Assembly (NCBI GenBank): GCA_003168315.1 | Contig: PMSP01000137.1 | Span: 1 to 22,705, forward strand | DNA from: Opitutaceae bacterium | Lineage (GTDB): Bacteria > Verrucomicrobiota > Verrucomicrobiia > Opitutales > Opitutaceae | Direction of reading: 5' to 3' | DNA: 22,705 nucleotides | In this document: piece by piece, positions 1 through 6,697 of the stretch | Numbering within the stretch: position 1 is the stretch's first letter | How the letters are laid out: each line of letters opens with the position of its first letter | Translations under genes and position numbers: made by a program | Notes under the pieces: generated by a model | The model's database searches: none | Told to the model about the DNA's origin: nothing | The model's input: only the letters and a program-made list of their open reading frames with translations

Positions 1-2124
1 TTCGGCATCGCCAAGGCGACGGAAGGCCGGCTGACGGACAAGACACTGTTCACGGCCTTGGAACAGTTCATCGGCACGCCGGCCTACATGAGTCCGGAAC
101 AGGCGGAGATGAGAGTGCAGGACATTGATACGCGCAGCGACATCTACTCGCTCGGCGTCCTCCTGTACGAGCTCCTCACCGGAAGGCCGCCCTTTGACCC
201 AAAATCATTGCACCGCGCGGGCCTGGACGAGATCCGCCGGATCATCCGCGAGGTAGACCCCCCTAGGCCGTCGACCAACCTGTCGACCCTCGCCGACGCC
301 GATCGCGCCCAGGTCGCAAGGCTTCGGGGCACCGATGCAGCCCGGCTCTCGCTGCTGCTGCGCGGCGACCTGGACTGGATCGTGATGCGCTGCCTCGAGA
401 AGAACCGCACTCGGCGTTACGAGACCCCGAATGCGCTGGTCGCCGATATCGAGCGCCACCTGAACAACGAGCCGGTGGTCGCGCGCCCACCGACAAGGCT
501 GTATCGGCTCAACAGGCTTGTTCGGCGCAATCGACTCGCATTTGTAGCCGCGTTCTCAGTGGCGATGGCCCTAATCGCCGGCTTGGCCATCAGTACCTGG
601 CAGGCAGTGCGGGCAACCCGGGCTGAACGGCTGGCAGACATCGAACGCAGTGACGCCGTTGCCGAGCGCACACGCGCTGAGGACCTGCTGAAATTCATGC
701 TGGGCGACCTGTACACGCAGTTGTACAAGGTGGGAAGGCTCGACGTGCTCGAGGCGGTCGCCGACAAGGCCACGGCCTACTTCGCATCGCTTAGCCCCGG
801 CGATCTCGGCGACACCACGCAGTTCTCCCGGGCGAGGGCCCTCAGGCTCCTTGGCGGGGTGCGGGTCTCGCAGTCTCGGTTCGCAGACGCCCTCGCTGCG
901 TTTTCGGGGGCCTACGAGCGAGCAGCCGACCTGACGGCGCGCCACCCTAAGGACCCGGAGGCGCTATTCGAGCGGGGACAGGCGGAGTTCGGGATCGGCC
1001 TCGTGCACTGGAGACGGGCCGAGTATTCCGAAGCCGGCGACTGGCTCACCCGCTACCGCGACACGTGCGCGGCCCTCGTGGACCTTGAACCGGCGCGCCA
1101 AGATCGCCAGCGCGACCTCCTCGACGGCCAGCACAATTTAGCGGCATTGCGGGAGGAGCGCGGCGAATTGGCAGCTGCTCAGTCAGAGTTCCTCGCCGAG
1201 CTTGCGAGCCTGGAAAAGATGGGCGCATCAGATCCCGCGGACCTCGACCTGCGGATTAGGCAGGCCGATACCAACGCAGAGCTTGGGAGCATAGCGGAGC
1301 AGCGGGGTGACCTTGCCGAATCGTTGAAACGATACTCCGCGCAGGAAGCTCACCTCGAATACGTCACGCTGGCCGATCCCAAGACGGAGACCTGGCGGCA
1401 GTCCCAGGCGAAGGCCCTCCTGCTTGAGGAGTCCATCGACTTGGTCATCGGCCAATATAGCGCGGCCGGCGAATTGCTCGCAAAGGCACAGAAGCTGCTC
1501 GAAGCCCAGGTTGCCCGCGATCCGGCAAACCTCGATTGGAAGGGCGTTTTCCTCTACGCCCGCATGGCTGAGGCGGTCCTGTCCCGGCGCCAGGGCGACG
1601 TTGCGGCCGCCACCCGCTATGTGGACGAAGTCCTGCCACAATTCGAGGCTATTGCGGCAAGCGAGCCGACGGATCACGTCATCGCCATGATGGTGCTCAA
1701 GGCGTGGAGGCTGAAGGCCCAACTGCAAGCAGCCGACGGTCGGGCGGACGCAACCAATTCGGCACTTCAGGCAGTCGGAATCGGCGAAAGGCTTTCCCGG
1801 GCCGGCGGACTCACCGATGGCGAAATCGGCGAATGCGCCCGTGCCTACGTCGTTGCGGGCGATATCGCCGCCAGGAACGGCGATGATGGTGGCGCCCGTC
1901 GCGACTACCTGCGGGCTGCGGAGCTGGTCGCGCCGCTGCTGGCCGCCACCAGCTACTGGCAGGTTCTCGATCCCGCCGCGCGATCGGCCGCGGCCCTGGG
2001 CCGTTCCGCGGAAGCGCGGGCCGCGATCGAGAAGCTCAATCTCCTTGGTTACGTCCCGGTTGATCCATGGCCAGAACTGGAAAGGCCTGGCGCCGCCAAG
2101 ATTTCAGAACAACAACCAAAATAA
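1..2124 (+). CDS. Ser/Thr protein kinase with transmembrane helix and TPR region (5' truncated)
   Basis: The frame is open from base 1 and begins FGIAKA, which is the activation-loop DFG with its Asp just outside the window. The N-lobe and catalytic loop are therefore cut off by the window edge, and a start at the TTG of base 58 would be an artefact. The C-lobe is clear: GTPAYMSPEQA (activation segment and P+1 loop), then SDIYSLGVLLYELLTGRPPF (helix F), then the RCLEKNRTRRY segment. A single hydrophobic helix lies at about codons 180-200, with basic residues before it. About 490 residues of Ala/Leu-rich helical repeats of TPR type follow. The 'RAEDLLKFMLGDL' and 'VGRLDVLEAVADKA' segments are typical of bacterial kinases with an extracytoplasmic TPR region. 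The likely role is a membrane receptor kinase that phosphorylates Ser/Thr on unknown partners. It is followed closely by a small basic ORF. Confidence 0.93.
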   Translation, partial: FGIAKATEGRLTDKTLFTALEQFIGTPAYMSPEQAEMRVQDIDTRSDIYSLGVLLYELLTGRPPFDPKSLHRAGLDEIRRIIREVDPPRPSTNLSTLADADRAQVARLRGTDAARLSLLLRGDLDWIVMRCLEKNRTRRYETPNALVADIERHLNNEPVVARPPTRLYRLNRLVRRNRLAFVAAFSVAMALIAGLAISTWQAVRATRAERLADIERSDAVAERTRAEDLLKFMLGDLYTQLYKVGRLDVLEAVADKATAYFASLSPGDLGDTTQFSRARALRLLGGVRVSQSRFADALAAFSGAYERAADLTARHPKDPEALFERGQAEFGIGLVHWRRAEYSEAGDWLTRYRDTCAALVDLEPARQDRQRDLLDGQHNLAALREERGELAAAQSEFLAELASLEKMGASDPADLDLRIRQADTNAELGSIAEQRGDLAESLKRYSAQEAHLEYVTLADPKTETWRQSQAKALLLEESIDLVIGQYSAAGELLAKAQKLLEAQVARDPANLDWKGVFLYARMAEAVLSRRQGDVAAATRYVDEVLPQFEAIAASEPTDHVIAMMVLKAWRLKAQLQAADGRADATNSALQAVGIGERLSRAGGLTDGEIGECARAYVVAGDIAARNGDDGGARRDYLRAAELVAPLLAATSYWQVLDPAARSAAALGRSAEARAAIEKLNLLGYVPVDPWPELERPGAAKISEQQPK

Positions 2125-2127
2125 GGA
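2122..2127 (+). promoter_or_regulatory. Strong ribosome binding site of the 77-aa ORF
   Basis: AAGGAG-type Shine-Dalgarno overlapping the kinase stop codon, 9 bases before the ATG at 2137. It is one of the best ribosome binding sites in the window and supports translation of the small downstream ORF with the kinase. Confidence 0.6.
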
Positions 2128-2136
2128 GTTCAGCAT

Positions 2137-2370
2137 ATGAGCGCTAAACCCGGAAAAGGAATCGTGGCGGCCAAAAGCAAGCCGCCATACGCAAGCAAGA
2201 AAGAGGAGGCGATCGGTCTAGAGAATTTCACAAAAGCGATGAAGAGTCGCATAAAGAAGTCCCCACTGGGATCGGTGGAGGTTAGGGTAACGGAGAATGG
2301 AAAAAAGGGCGGAATCGGTGGCGTCACATATAACGTGGTCACCACTTGGCCTCCCAGCGCACTGTCGTAA
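2137..2370 (+). CDS. Small basic hypothetical protein downstream of the kinase
   Basis: 77 residues. It starts 12 bp after the kinase stop with an AAGGAG ribosome binding site, so it is very likely co-transcribed with the kinase. The N-terminal half is Lys-rich (GKGIVAAKSK, KKEEA, AMKSRIKKSP). The C-terminal half looks like a short beta-rich piece (SVEVRVTENG, then KKGGIGGVTYNVVTTWPP). No signal peptide or membrane helix is visible and I do not recognise the family. It could be a kinase substrate or regulator, or a small exported or modified peptide, given its KKGG segment and Pro-containing tail. That last idea is only a loose analogy with the 44-aa peptide at 15829. The translation signal makes it a convincing gene; the function is unknown. 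Confidence 0.7.
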   Translation: MSAKPGKGIVAAKSKPPYASKKEEAIGLENFTKAMKSRIKKSPLGSVEVRVTENGKKGGIGGVTYNVVTTWPPSALS

Positions 2371-2375
2371 GACTG

Positions 2376-2406
2376 GCCGTCCGTCACTTTATCTGTGGCG
2401 GACGGC
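2376..2406 (+). terminator. Hairpin after the kinase/small-protein operon
   Basis: A perfect 8-bp inverted repeat, GCCGTCCG (2376-2383) and CGGACGGC (2399-2406), with a 15-nt loop. It begins 6 bp after the stop of the 77-aa ORF. No U-tract follows, so it may be a weak or factor-assisted terminator or an mRNA 3'-end stabiliser. Confidence 0.4.
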
Positions 2407-2549
2407 AGCAGCAGCCAGCTTAAACCAATCCGGCCGGGGCCAGTCGCAGCAACAAACAAGGAGTCGAGAATCCAAAGTAAAAGAAGGCGACGGCTATGGG
2501 CCCTCGGCCTGAGCGGACGCTGGGGTGTCGACGGGAAAACTGGGCACCT

Positions 2550-2766
2550 ATGCCATTCGAGATGCAAGTAGCAGGCCCTTCCCCTCGCTAAGAAGGTTTC
2601 GTTAGCGCAGGCCCTATGGCAAAGCATTGATTCGGGATTACCCGACTTCGATGAAGGGGTCGCTTTAAAAGAGGCTGTGCTTCGAGGCAAAGAGCTTTCC
2701 GATGGCAAGGTGGTGGGTCTCAAACATCACGAGGCTATGAAGGCAGCGTGCCGTGCCATAGGATGC
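2550..2766 (+). pseudogene. Frameshifted addiction-module antitoxin remnant (TIGR02574/Unstab_antitox-like)
   Basis: An ATG at 2550 opens MPFEMQVAG in one frame and stops at 2589. From about 2575 the +1 frame continues the family pattern: ALPLAKKVSLAQALW, then QSIDSGLPDF, then ELSDGKVVGLKHHEAMKAA. This matches the consensus I know for the short 'putative addiction module component' antitoxins (PLaeKlsLaeALWeSI ... ELssGkv.GLsheE.m), normally about 70-80 aa and paired with a ParE/RelE toxin. Here the two halves are in different frames, and the second half runs past the usual end without a stop. No toxin is recognisable downstream. I read this as a decayed antitoxin; a sequencing indel near the run of Cs at 2581-2584 is the alternative. 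Confidence 0.5.
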
Positions 2767-3049
2767 GGGCATCAATCCCACCGGCGTCGGTCCCTACGTC
2801 AAAGCAGTGTCGAGATTAATGACTGTGGTTGTCACAACGCCCTGACCCGGCGTTCGCCGTACTCTTTGCCTAGTGATTCTGCAGCCGGGCGATCAGGCGG
2901 TGGCTGCCTCGCTCGCGATCGGGGCCAGCTAACACATTTGCTCCCGGACAGATCGGCCGTATATGCGCGTTCGGAGTGCGCCGCATCCCTTGACAATCAT
3001 CCGCACTGTGATCGGTGATTGCTCGAAGCCGATGAACAATGGAAACGCC
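2767..3049. other. Intergenic stretch without a supported gene
   Basis: Between the antitoxin remnant and the alpha/beta hydrolase. The open frames here (for example the continuation of the 2677 frame to 3018) are rich in Arg, Ser, His and Cys and show no family resemblance. It may hold the hydrolase promoter and the eroded remains of a toxin gene, but I could not identify either. Confidence 0.4.
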
Positions 3050-3922
3050 ATGAAGTACATCTCAGCTGCAATGCTCGCCGCGGTGAGCGTGCTGTCCTCG
3101 TTCGGCGCTTATCCAGACGACACCACAGGTACGCATCGATTCTACGAGGTGCGAGGCGCCAAGTTGTACACGCAATTTTATGGCCATGGCGCGCCTATAG
3201 TATTTCTCCACGGCGGGATGGCCTTCTTTGACAACAGCTTCGCGAAGCAACGGGATTATTTTGCGACCTATCGCACCGTCGTCGGCATCGATCAGCGGGG
3301 GTATGGGCACAGTCCTGATGGCCCCTGGTCTCTTTCCTACAAGATGATGGCGGATGACACGGCGGCCATCATCGAGCAGCTTGGCCTCGGCCCCGTTGAC
3401 GTCGTGGGACACAGTGACGGTGCCGATCTTGCCCTGATTCTCGCGCGAGACCACCCGCAAATGGTTCGTCGTTTGGTTATTTCGGGCGCGAACATCCGGG
3501 CGAATCTCTCTCCGGAGGAAAAGCAGCGCGCTCAATGGTCACCTCAACAATTGGCCGCACATCTTCGCGAGTTAGCCAATTGGATGCCGCCGTGGATTCG
3601 AACCGACTACGGGAAAGTCAGTCCCGACGGTCCCGAACACTGGATGACATTATTGGCGAAGACCTACGACATGTGGCTTCAGCCCGTGGTGATCGAACCC
3701 GCCGACCTCAAGAAGATTTCAATACCGGTACTCGTAATGGCTGGCGACCACGACTTCACCTCCGTCGAAGAAAATGCCGAAATATTCCGAGATCTGCCGA
3801 ATGGGCAGCTCATCATTGTGCCAGCGAGCAACCACGGAACGTTCACCAAGCGACCGGAGCTGGTCAATCTCGCAATACGGGAGTTTCTGGACCAACCCGA
3901 TGACAGCGCCCCATCACGCTAG
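3050..3922 (+). CDS. Secreted alpha/beta-fold hydrolase
   Basis: About 290 residues. I chose the ATG at 3050 because it opens directly on a signal peptide (MKYISAAMLAAVSVLSSFGA); the frame is open further upstream and an ATG at 3032 is also possible. The oxyanion HGG motif (VFLHGG) comes early. The nucleophile elbow is GHSDG with Ser at about 122, an acid lies in AGDHD at about 233-235, and the catalytic His is in SNHG at about 262, so the triad is complete. IDQRGYGHS before the elbow is typical of the epoxide-hydrolase/proline-iminopeptidase type of alpha/beta hydrolase. The export signal suggests periplasmic or extracellular action on a small ester, amide or lactone. The exact substrate cannot be told. 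It stands alone on this strand. Confidence 0.88.
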   Translation: MKYISAAMLAAVSVLSSFGAYPDDTTGTHRFYEVRGAKLYTQFYGHGAPIVFLHGGMAFFDNSFAKQRDYFATYRTVVGIDQRGYGHSPDGPWSLSYKMMADDTAAIIEQLGLGPVDVVGHSDGADLALILARDHPQMVRRLVISGANIRANLSPEEKQRAQWSPQQLAAHLRELANWMPPWIRTDYGKVSPDGPEHWMTLLAKTYDMWLQPVVIEPADLKKISIPVLVMAGDHDFTSVEENAEIFRDLPNGQLIIVPASNHGTFTKRPELVNLAIREFLDQPDDSAPSR

Positions 3923-4066
3923 CTCGGTCGTCGATGCGGAGTTTTGGGCGGAAGCTTTGGAGCAGGACTTTTTGGGCACGCGGGAGACCGGTGATAAGCT
4001 GCGGCCGGACCGACACACGTAGTCAGTTGGAGCGATTGCATCCCGAAGTTCAAACCGCATCTGTTG

Positions 4067-4110
4067 CCGCGACATCTCGATGTCGCGGGTTCGAGCCCCA
4101 TTTGCCGCCC
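4067..4110 (+). other. tRNA T-arm-like hairpin fragment
   Basis: A perfect 9-bp inverted repeat (CCGCGACAT at 4067-4075, CTCG loop, ATGTCGCGG at 4080-4088) runs straight into GGGTTCGAGCCCC, a tRNA T-loop-like string. An encoded CCA occurs at the position expected after an acceptor strand. I could not build a D-arm, an anticodon stem or a matching 5' acceptor, so it is not called a tRNA. It could be a tRNA remnant, for example left by an integration event, or a chance hairpin. Confidence 0.3.
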
Positions 4111-4142
4111 CATCTCTATCTTGCCTCCAACAGGAGCGAGAG

Positions 4143-4460
4143 TCAGAGCGAACCCCTATTGTCCACCTTGTCGTTGAAGTAGCCGTTGGGACCGGCAGGA
4201 ATCCCGAAGGACCGGGTGCCATCGTGGCAGACGGCCGGCGCAGCCGAAGTTCCCTGCAAAAATGTGCCAGTGATCATGCTGTGGGTATTGGTGTGCACGA
4301 GGGGCGTCTTGCCGTCGCCTCCGATCAGCGGGGCAATGACGACTTCCATGGCGCTACCGGCGTCGAGCTTGAGATAGGACTGACTCTCCGCGGCGGCGAG
4401 GGGCGCAGCCAAGGCTAGCCATGAAAGAAGAATAATCGGCGCGGGTCTAATGCCCCACAC
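4143..4460 (-). CDS. Small putative secreted protein of unknown function
   Basis: The frame is open from 4619, but the upstream part is AT-rich and contains a strong inverted repeat, so I prefer a GTG start at 4460. That gives about 105 residues beginning with a signal peptide (PAPIILLSWLALAAPLAAAES). The mature part is about 80 residues (SYLKLDAGSAMEVVIAPLIG, THSMITGTFLQG, AVCHDGTRSFG) with the GC-rich third positions of real coding sequence here. It has a single Cys and no family I recognise. It is transcribed divergently from the DUF3570 operon and may share its control region. It could also be the remains of a longer protein. Confidence 0.45.
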   Translation of the reverse strand: MWGIRPAPIILLSWLALAAPLAAAESQSYLKLDAGSAMEVVIAPLIGGDGKTPLVHTNTHSMITGTFLQGTSAAPAVCHDGTRSFGIPAGPNGYFNDKVDNRGSL

Positions 4461-4529
4461 AATCACGGCTGCCAGGCGATCAGCAGCCAAAGGTTTCGAA
4501 GGGCGACCATCTAAATATTTTGAATAGTG

Positions 4530-4547
4530 GGCTCGCTGGTTCGAGCC
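4530..4547. repeat. Short inverted repeat in the divergent region
   Basis: GGCTCG (4530-4535) and CGAGCC (4542-4547) with a 6-nt loop (CTGGTT). The right arm again forms a GGTTCGAGCC string like that at 4087. It could be a hairpin in either leader RNA or a protein-binding site. Confidence 0.3.
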
Positions 4548-4561
4548 ACCCGCCTGAAACT

Positions 4562-4591
4562 GAATGAAAAAAAATATCGCCATTTTCATTC
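4562..4591. promoter_or_regulatory. AT-rich inverted repeat between divergent genes
   Basis: A perfect 9-bp inverted repeat: GAATGAAAA at 4562-4570 and TTTTCATTC at 4583-4591, with a 12-nt spacer. It lies in an AT-rich island between the small secreted protein (minus) and the DUF3570 operon (plus). The symmetry and position fit an operator for a dimeric regulator. A terminator hairpin is possible but has no gene ending next to it. Confidence 0.4.
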
Positions 4592-4697
4592 GCCGACAAA
4601 ATAAAAACTTCCCTGCCATTCATCTATGCCGGAGCCGACAACAACACTGGGACCTTTCCGCTTCGGAGTAAACGCGTGTTCAGTGCCATCAAGGGAA

Positions 4698-5891
4698 ATG
4701 GCCGCACGGTTCGCTTCGCGTTACTTCCTCTTGAATCCCATTCTCGGCCTGATCACCCGCCGCTCGTTGGTTTTGGCGGCGCTGGTACTCTCCGTGCAGC
4801 GCCCCTCGGCCAGGGCCGAGGATTCAGTCGCCTATGTCTACGAGAACTACCGGGAGGAGGACGGGCGGATTACGGTTGTGACGCAAAGCAGCTCGGTGAA
4901 CGAGGATATCGCCTTCAACGGCCATATCCAGCTCACGGGGGCGATAGACGCCGTCTCCGGAGCAACCCCAACGGGCAGGCCCGCCGCGCCGGGCAGCAAC
5001 CAGGTCCCTTTGGCCGAGATAACTTCCAGGCGCAAGGCCTGGAGCGGCGATTATTCCGAGCAAATCCAGAACTTCAACATCGACGCTTCCTTCGCCGAGA
5101 GCCGCGAGAGCGACTATGTTTCCTGGGGTTGGTCGGTCAACACACTGACCGACTTCAACCAAAAAAACACGACCTTGCGCGTCGGCATCGCGGGCACGGA
5201 TGACCGCGTCGAGGTAATCTTTGGGCCGGACTATCTTTCCAAGCATACTCAAGATGCCATCCTCGGCATCACGCAGGTGCTAAACCCGACCACGTTCGTG
5301 ACCGTAAATGTGTCGTTGGGACAGTCGACCGGTTACCTTTCCGAGCCGTACAAGATCGTCGAGAAGGCGGTCGAGATTCTCCCGAGCATATTTCTCGACG
5401 AGGAGTTCGCCGAGAACAGCCCGAACGAGCGCGAAAGGGACTCACTTTTCGCCTCCCTGAACCACTCCTTCCCGGCAGCCCGCGGCGCCGTCGAGGGCAG
5501 CTACCGGTTCTACTCGGACAGCTTCGGGATAGTCGCACATACGCTGCAGCTGTCGTGGCTCCAGCATGTCGGGCCCAAGATCGTCGTGGCCCCCTCGTTT
5601 CGCTTTTACACCCAGACTGCGGCGCGATTCTATTACTACGACATCGATGACACGCCAATATCGCCCGCCCGCATTCCGATGGGGACTGCTCCGTACTATA
5701 CCTCGGACTTTAGATTGTCGGCTGAGGAAAGCATCAGCTACGCGATGAGGGCGACATGGAAGGCTTCCGACTGGATGCAGATGGACGCCTCATACGAGCT
5801 ATACACCATGCACGGGCGCGACGGCATCACCCCGGAGAGCGCGTATCCCCGCGCCGGCATCTCAACGATTGGGGTCAAATTCCTATGGTAG
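4698..5891 (+). CDS. DUF3570 family outer-membrane-type protein
   Basis: About 397 residues. The frame is open from 4626, but I prefer the ATG at 4698, which puts an export signal close to the N-terminus (RRSLVLAALVLSVQ, cleavage near ARAEDS). The mature start 'VAYVYENYREEDGRITVVTQ', the 'SGATPTGRPAAPGSNQVPLA' segment and 'ESDYVSWGWSVN...DFNQKNTTL' are hallmarks of DUF3570. The rest is alternating amphipathic strands rich in Tyr and Ser, as in outer-membrane beta-barrels. In this family the gene commonly sits with DUF4266, a TlpA-like thioredoxin and often an ApbE flavin transferase, pointing to extracytoplasmic redox or flavoprotein biology of unknown detail. Its stop overlaps the start of the next gene by 7 bp. 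Confidence 0.88.
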   Translation: MAARFASRYFLLNPILGLITRRSLVLAALVLSVQRPSARAEDSVAYVYENYREEDGRITVVTQSSSVNEDIAFNGHIQLTGAIDAVSGATPTGRPAAPGSNQVPLAEITSRRKAWSGDYSEQIQNFNIDASFAESRESDYVSWGWSVNTLTDFNQKNTTLRVGIAGTDDRVEVIFGPDYLSKHTQDAILGITQVLNPTTFVTVNVSLGQSTGYLSEPYKIVEKAVEILPSIFLDEEFAENSPNERERDSLFASLNHSFPAARGAVEGSYRFYSDSFGIVAHTLQLSWLQHVGPKIVVAPSFRFYTQTAARFYYYDIDDTPISPARIPMGTAPYYTSDFRLSAEESISYAMRATWKASDWMQMDASYELYTMHGRDGITPESAYPRAGISTIGVKFLW

Positions 5892-6409
5892 GTGCAAGCA
5901 ACCGATTGTCCCGGTTTCTCGGGATGGCGGCCGCGATGGCGGTCGTCGCCGCGACGTCATCCGCCCAAATCGCGCCCGGGGATCTCTTCCCGTCGCTGTC
6001 CGCAGCCGGGCTGAGCGCCGAATCGCTGCAGAGGACGTCGGGAAACGTTGTCGTCGTCGATTTCTGGGCCTCATGGTGCGCACCCTGCAAGGCATCCTTC
6101 GCGGCGTACTCCCGGCTGCAGAGGCAGTTCGCGGAGAGAGGGCTCGTCATTGTCGGGGTAAGCGTCGACACTAGTCCCTCCGCTTATTCGGCCTTCATAG
6201 CAAAATTCAACCCGTCGTTCGTCATGGCCCGCGATTCGCAGCAGAAACTGGTGAGCACGGTGCAGGTGCCCACGATGCCGACATGCTATCTCGTCGACAG
6301 AAATGGCCGGGTCCGATCCATTCACGCCGGCTTCCACGGCGATCAGACCGAGCGCGAGCTGCTCGGCGAGATCGAGGCGCTCTTGGACGCGAAGGCCGGA
6401 TCGCCATGA
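5885..6409 (+). CDS. TlpA-like thioredoxin-fold protein, exported
   Basis: 174 residues. The ATG at 5885 was chosen over longer in-frame options because it gives a clean signal peptide (LGMAAAMAVVAATSSAQ) and overlaps the DUF3570 stop (ATGGTAG), indicating translational coupling. The thioredoxin core is clear: VVVVDFWASWCAPCKASFAAY with redox Cys65 and Cys68 in a WCAPC motif, GLVIVGVSVD, and a cis-Pro strand QVPTMPTCYLVD. It probably acts as a periplasmic thiol-disulfide reductase for the neighbouring exported proteins, such as the Cys-rich DUF4266 tail. Its own stop overlaps the next start (ATGA). Confidence 0.9.
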   Translation: MVGASNRLSRFLGMAAAMAVVAATSSAQIAPGDLFPSLSAAGLSAESLQRTSGNVVVVDFWASWCAPCKASFAAYSRLQRQFAERGLVIVGVSVDTSPSAYSAFIAKFNPSFVMARDSQQKLVSTVQVPTMPTCYLVDRNGRVRSIHAGFHGDQTERELLGEIEALLDAKAGSP

Positions 6410-6648
6410 CGAAGCTTCGCACGATCGTTTTTTTCGGGAGCCTGGCCTTGGTGACCGCGCTCCAATGCGGCTGTTTGACGATGTCGGCGACGCGGGTTCG
6501 TCCCTGGGAGCGCGCAGCACTGGCCGACGAAATCATGAATCCAGACCGTGATCCCCTGGGCGGCGCAATGGCCGAGCATGTTTATTTTTCCCGCGAAGCC
6601 GCGTCGGGAGGACGCGGAGTAGGCGGGAGCGGCTGCGGCTGCAATTGA
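6406..6648 (+). CDS. DUF4266 domain small protein
   Basis: 80 residues. It starts at an ATG overlapping the thioredoxin stop (ATGA), so the three genes form one coupled operon. There is an N-terminal hydrophobic stretch (TIVFFGSLALVTALQ) followed at once by C-G-C, which may be a non-ideal lipobox. The DUF4266 core is VRPWERAALADEIMNPDRDPL, with HVYFSREAASGG, and a Gly-rich tail ending GGSGCGCN, the family's signature end. The function is unknown. The conserved partnership with DUF3570 and TlpA suggests a small exported or membrane-anchored redox or cofactor-linked protein whose terminal Cys pair may be a thioredoxin target. No ApbE gene is present in this window. Confidence 0.88.
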   Translation: MTKLRTIVFFGSLALVTALQCGCLTMSATRVRPWERAALADEIMNPDRDPLGGAMAEHVYFSREAASGGRGVGGSGCGCN

Positions 6649-6697
6649 CCATACAGTCCACAGAGGGGCATTGCCGACAGTTACATCCAGACGAACC

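Noticed and set aside
2130..2723. 197-aa minus-strand open frame
   Set aside because: It is the complement of the 77-aa gene, the hairpin and the antitoxin remnant, with no ribosome binding site and no family resemblance.
3990..4105. A complete tRNA gene
   Set aside because: T-loop and CCA are present, but no D-arm, anticodon stem or 5' acceptor pairing could be built.
3914..4222. Minus-strand frames reading GARTRD / GLEPATSRCRG
   Set aside because: These strings are the usual translation of a reversed tRNA T-arm-like sequence, not a protein family.
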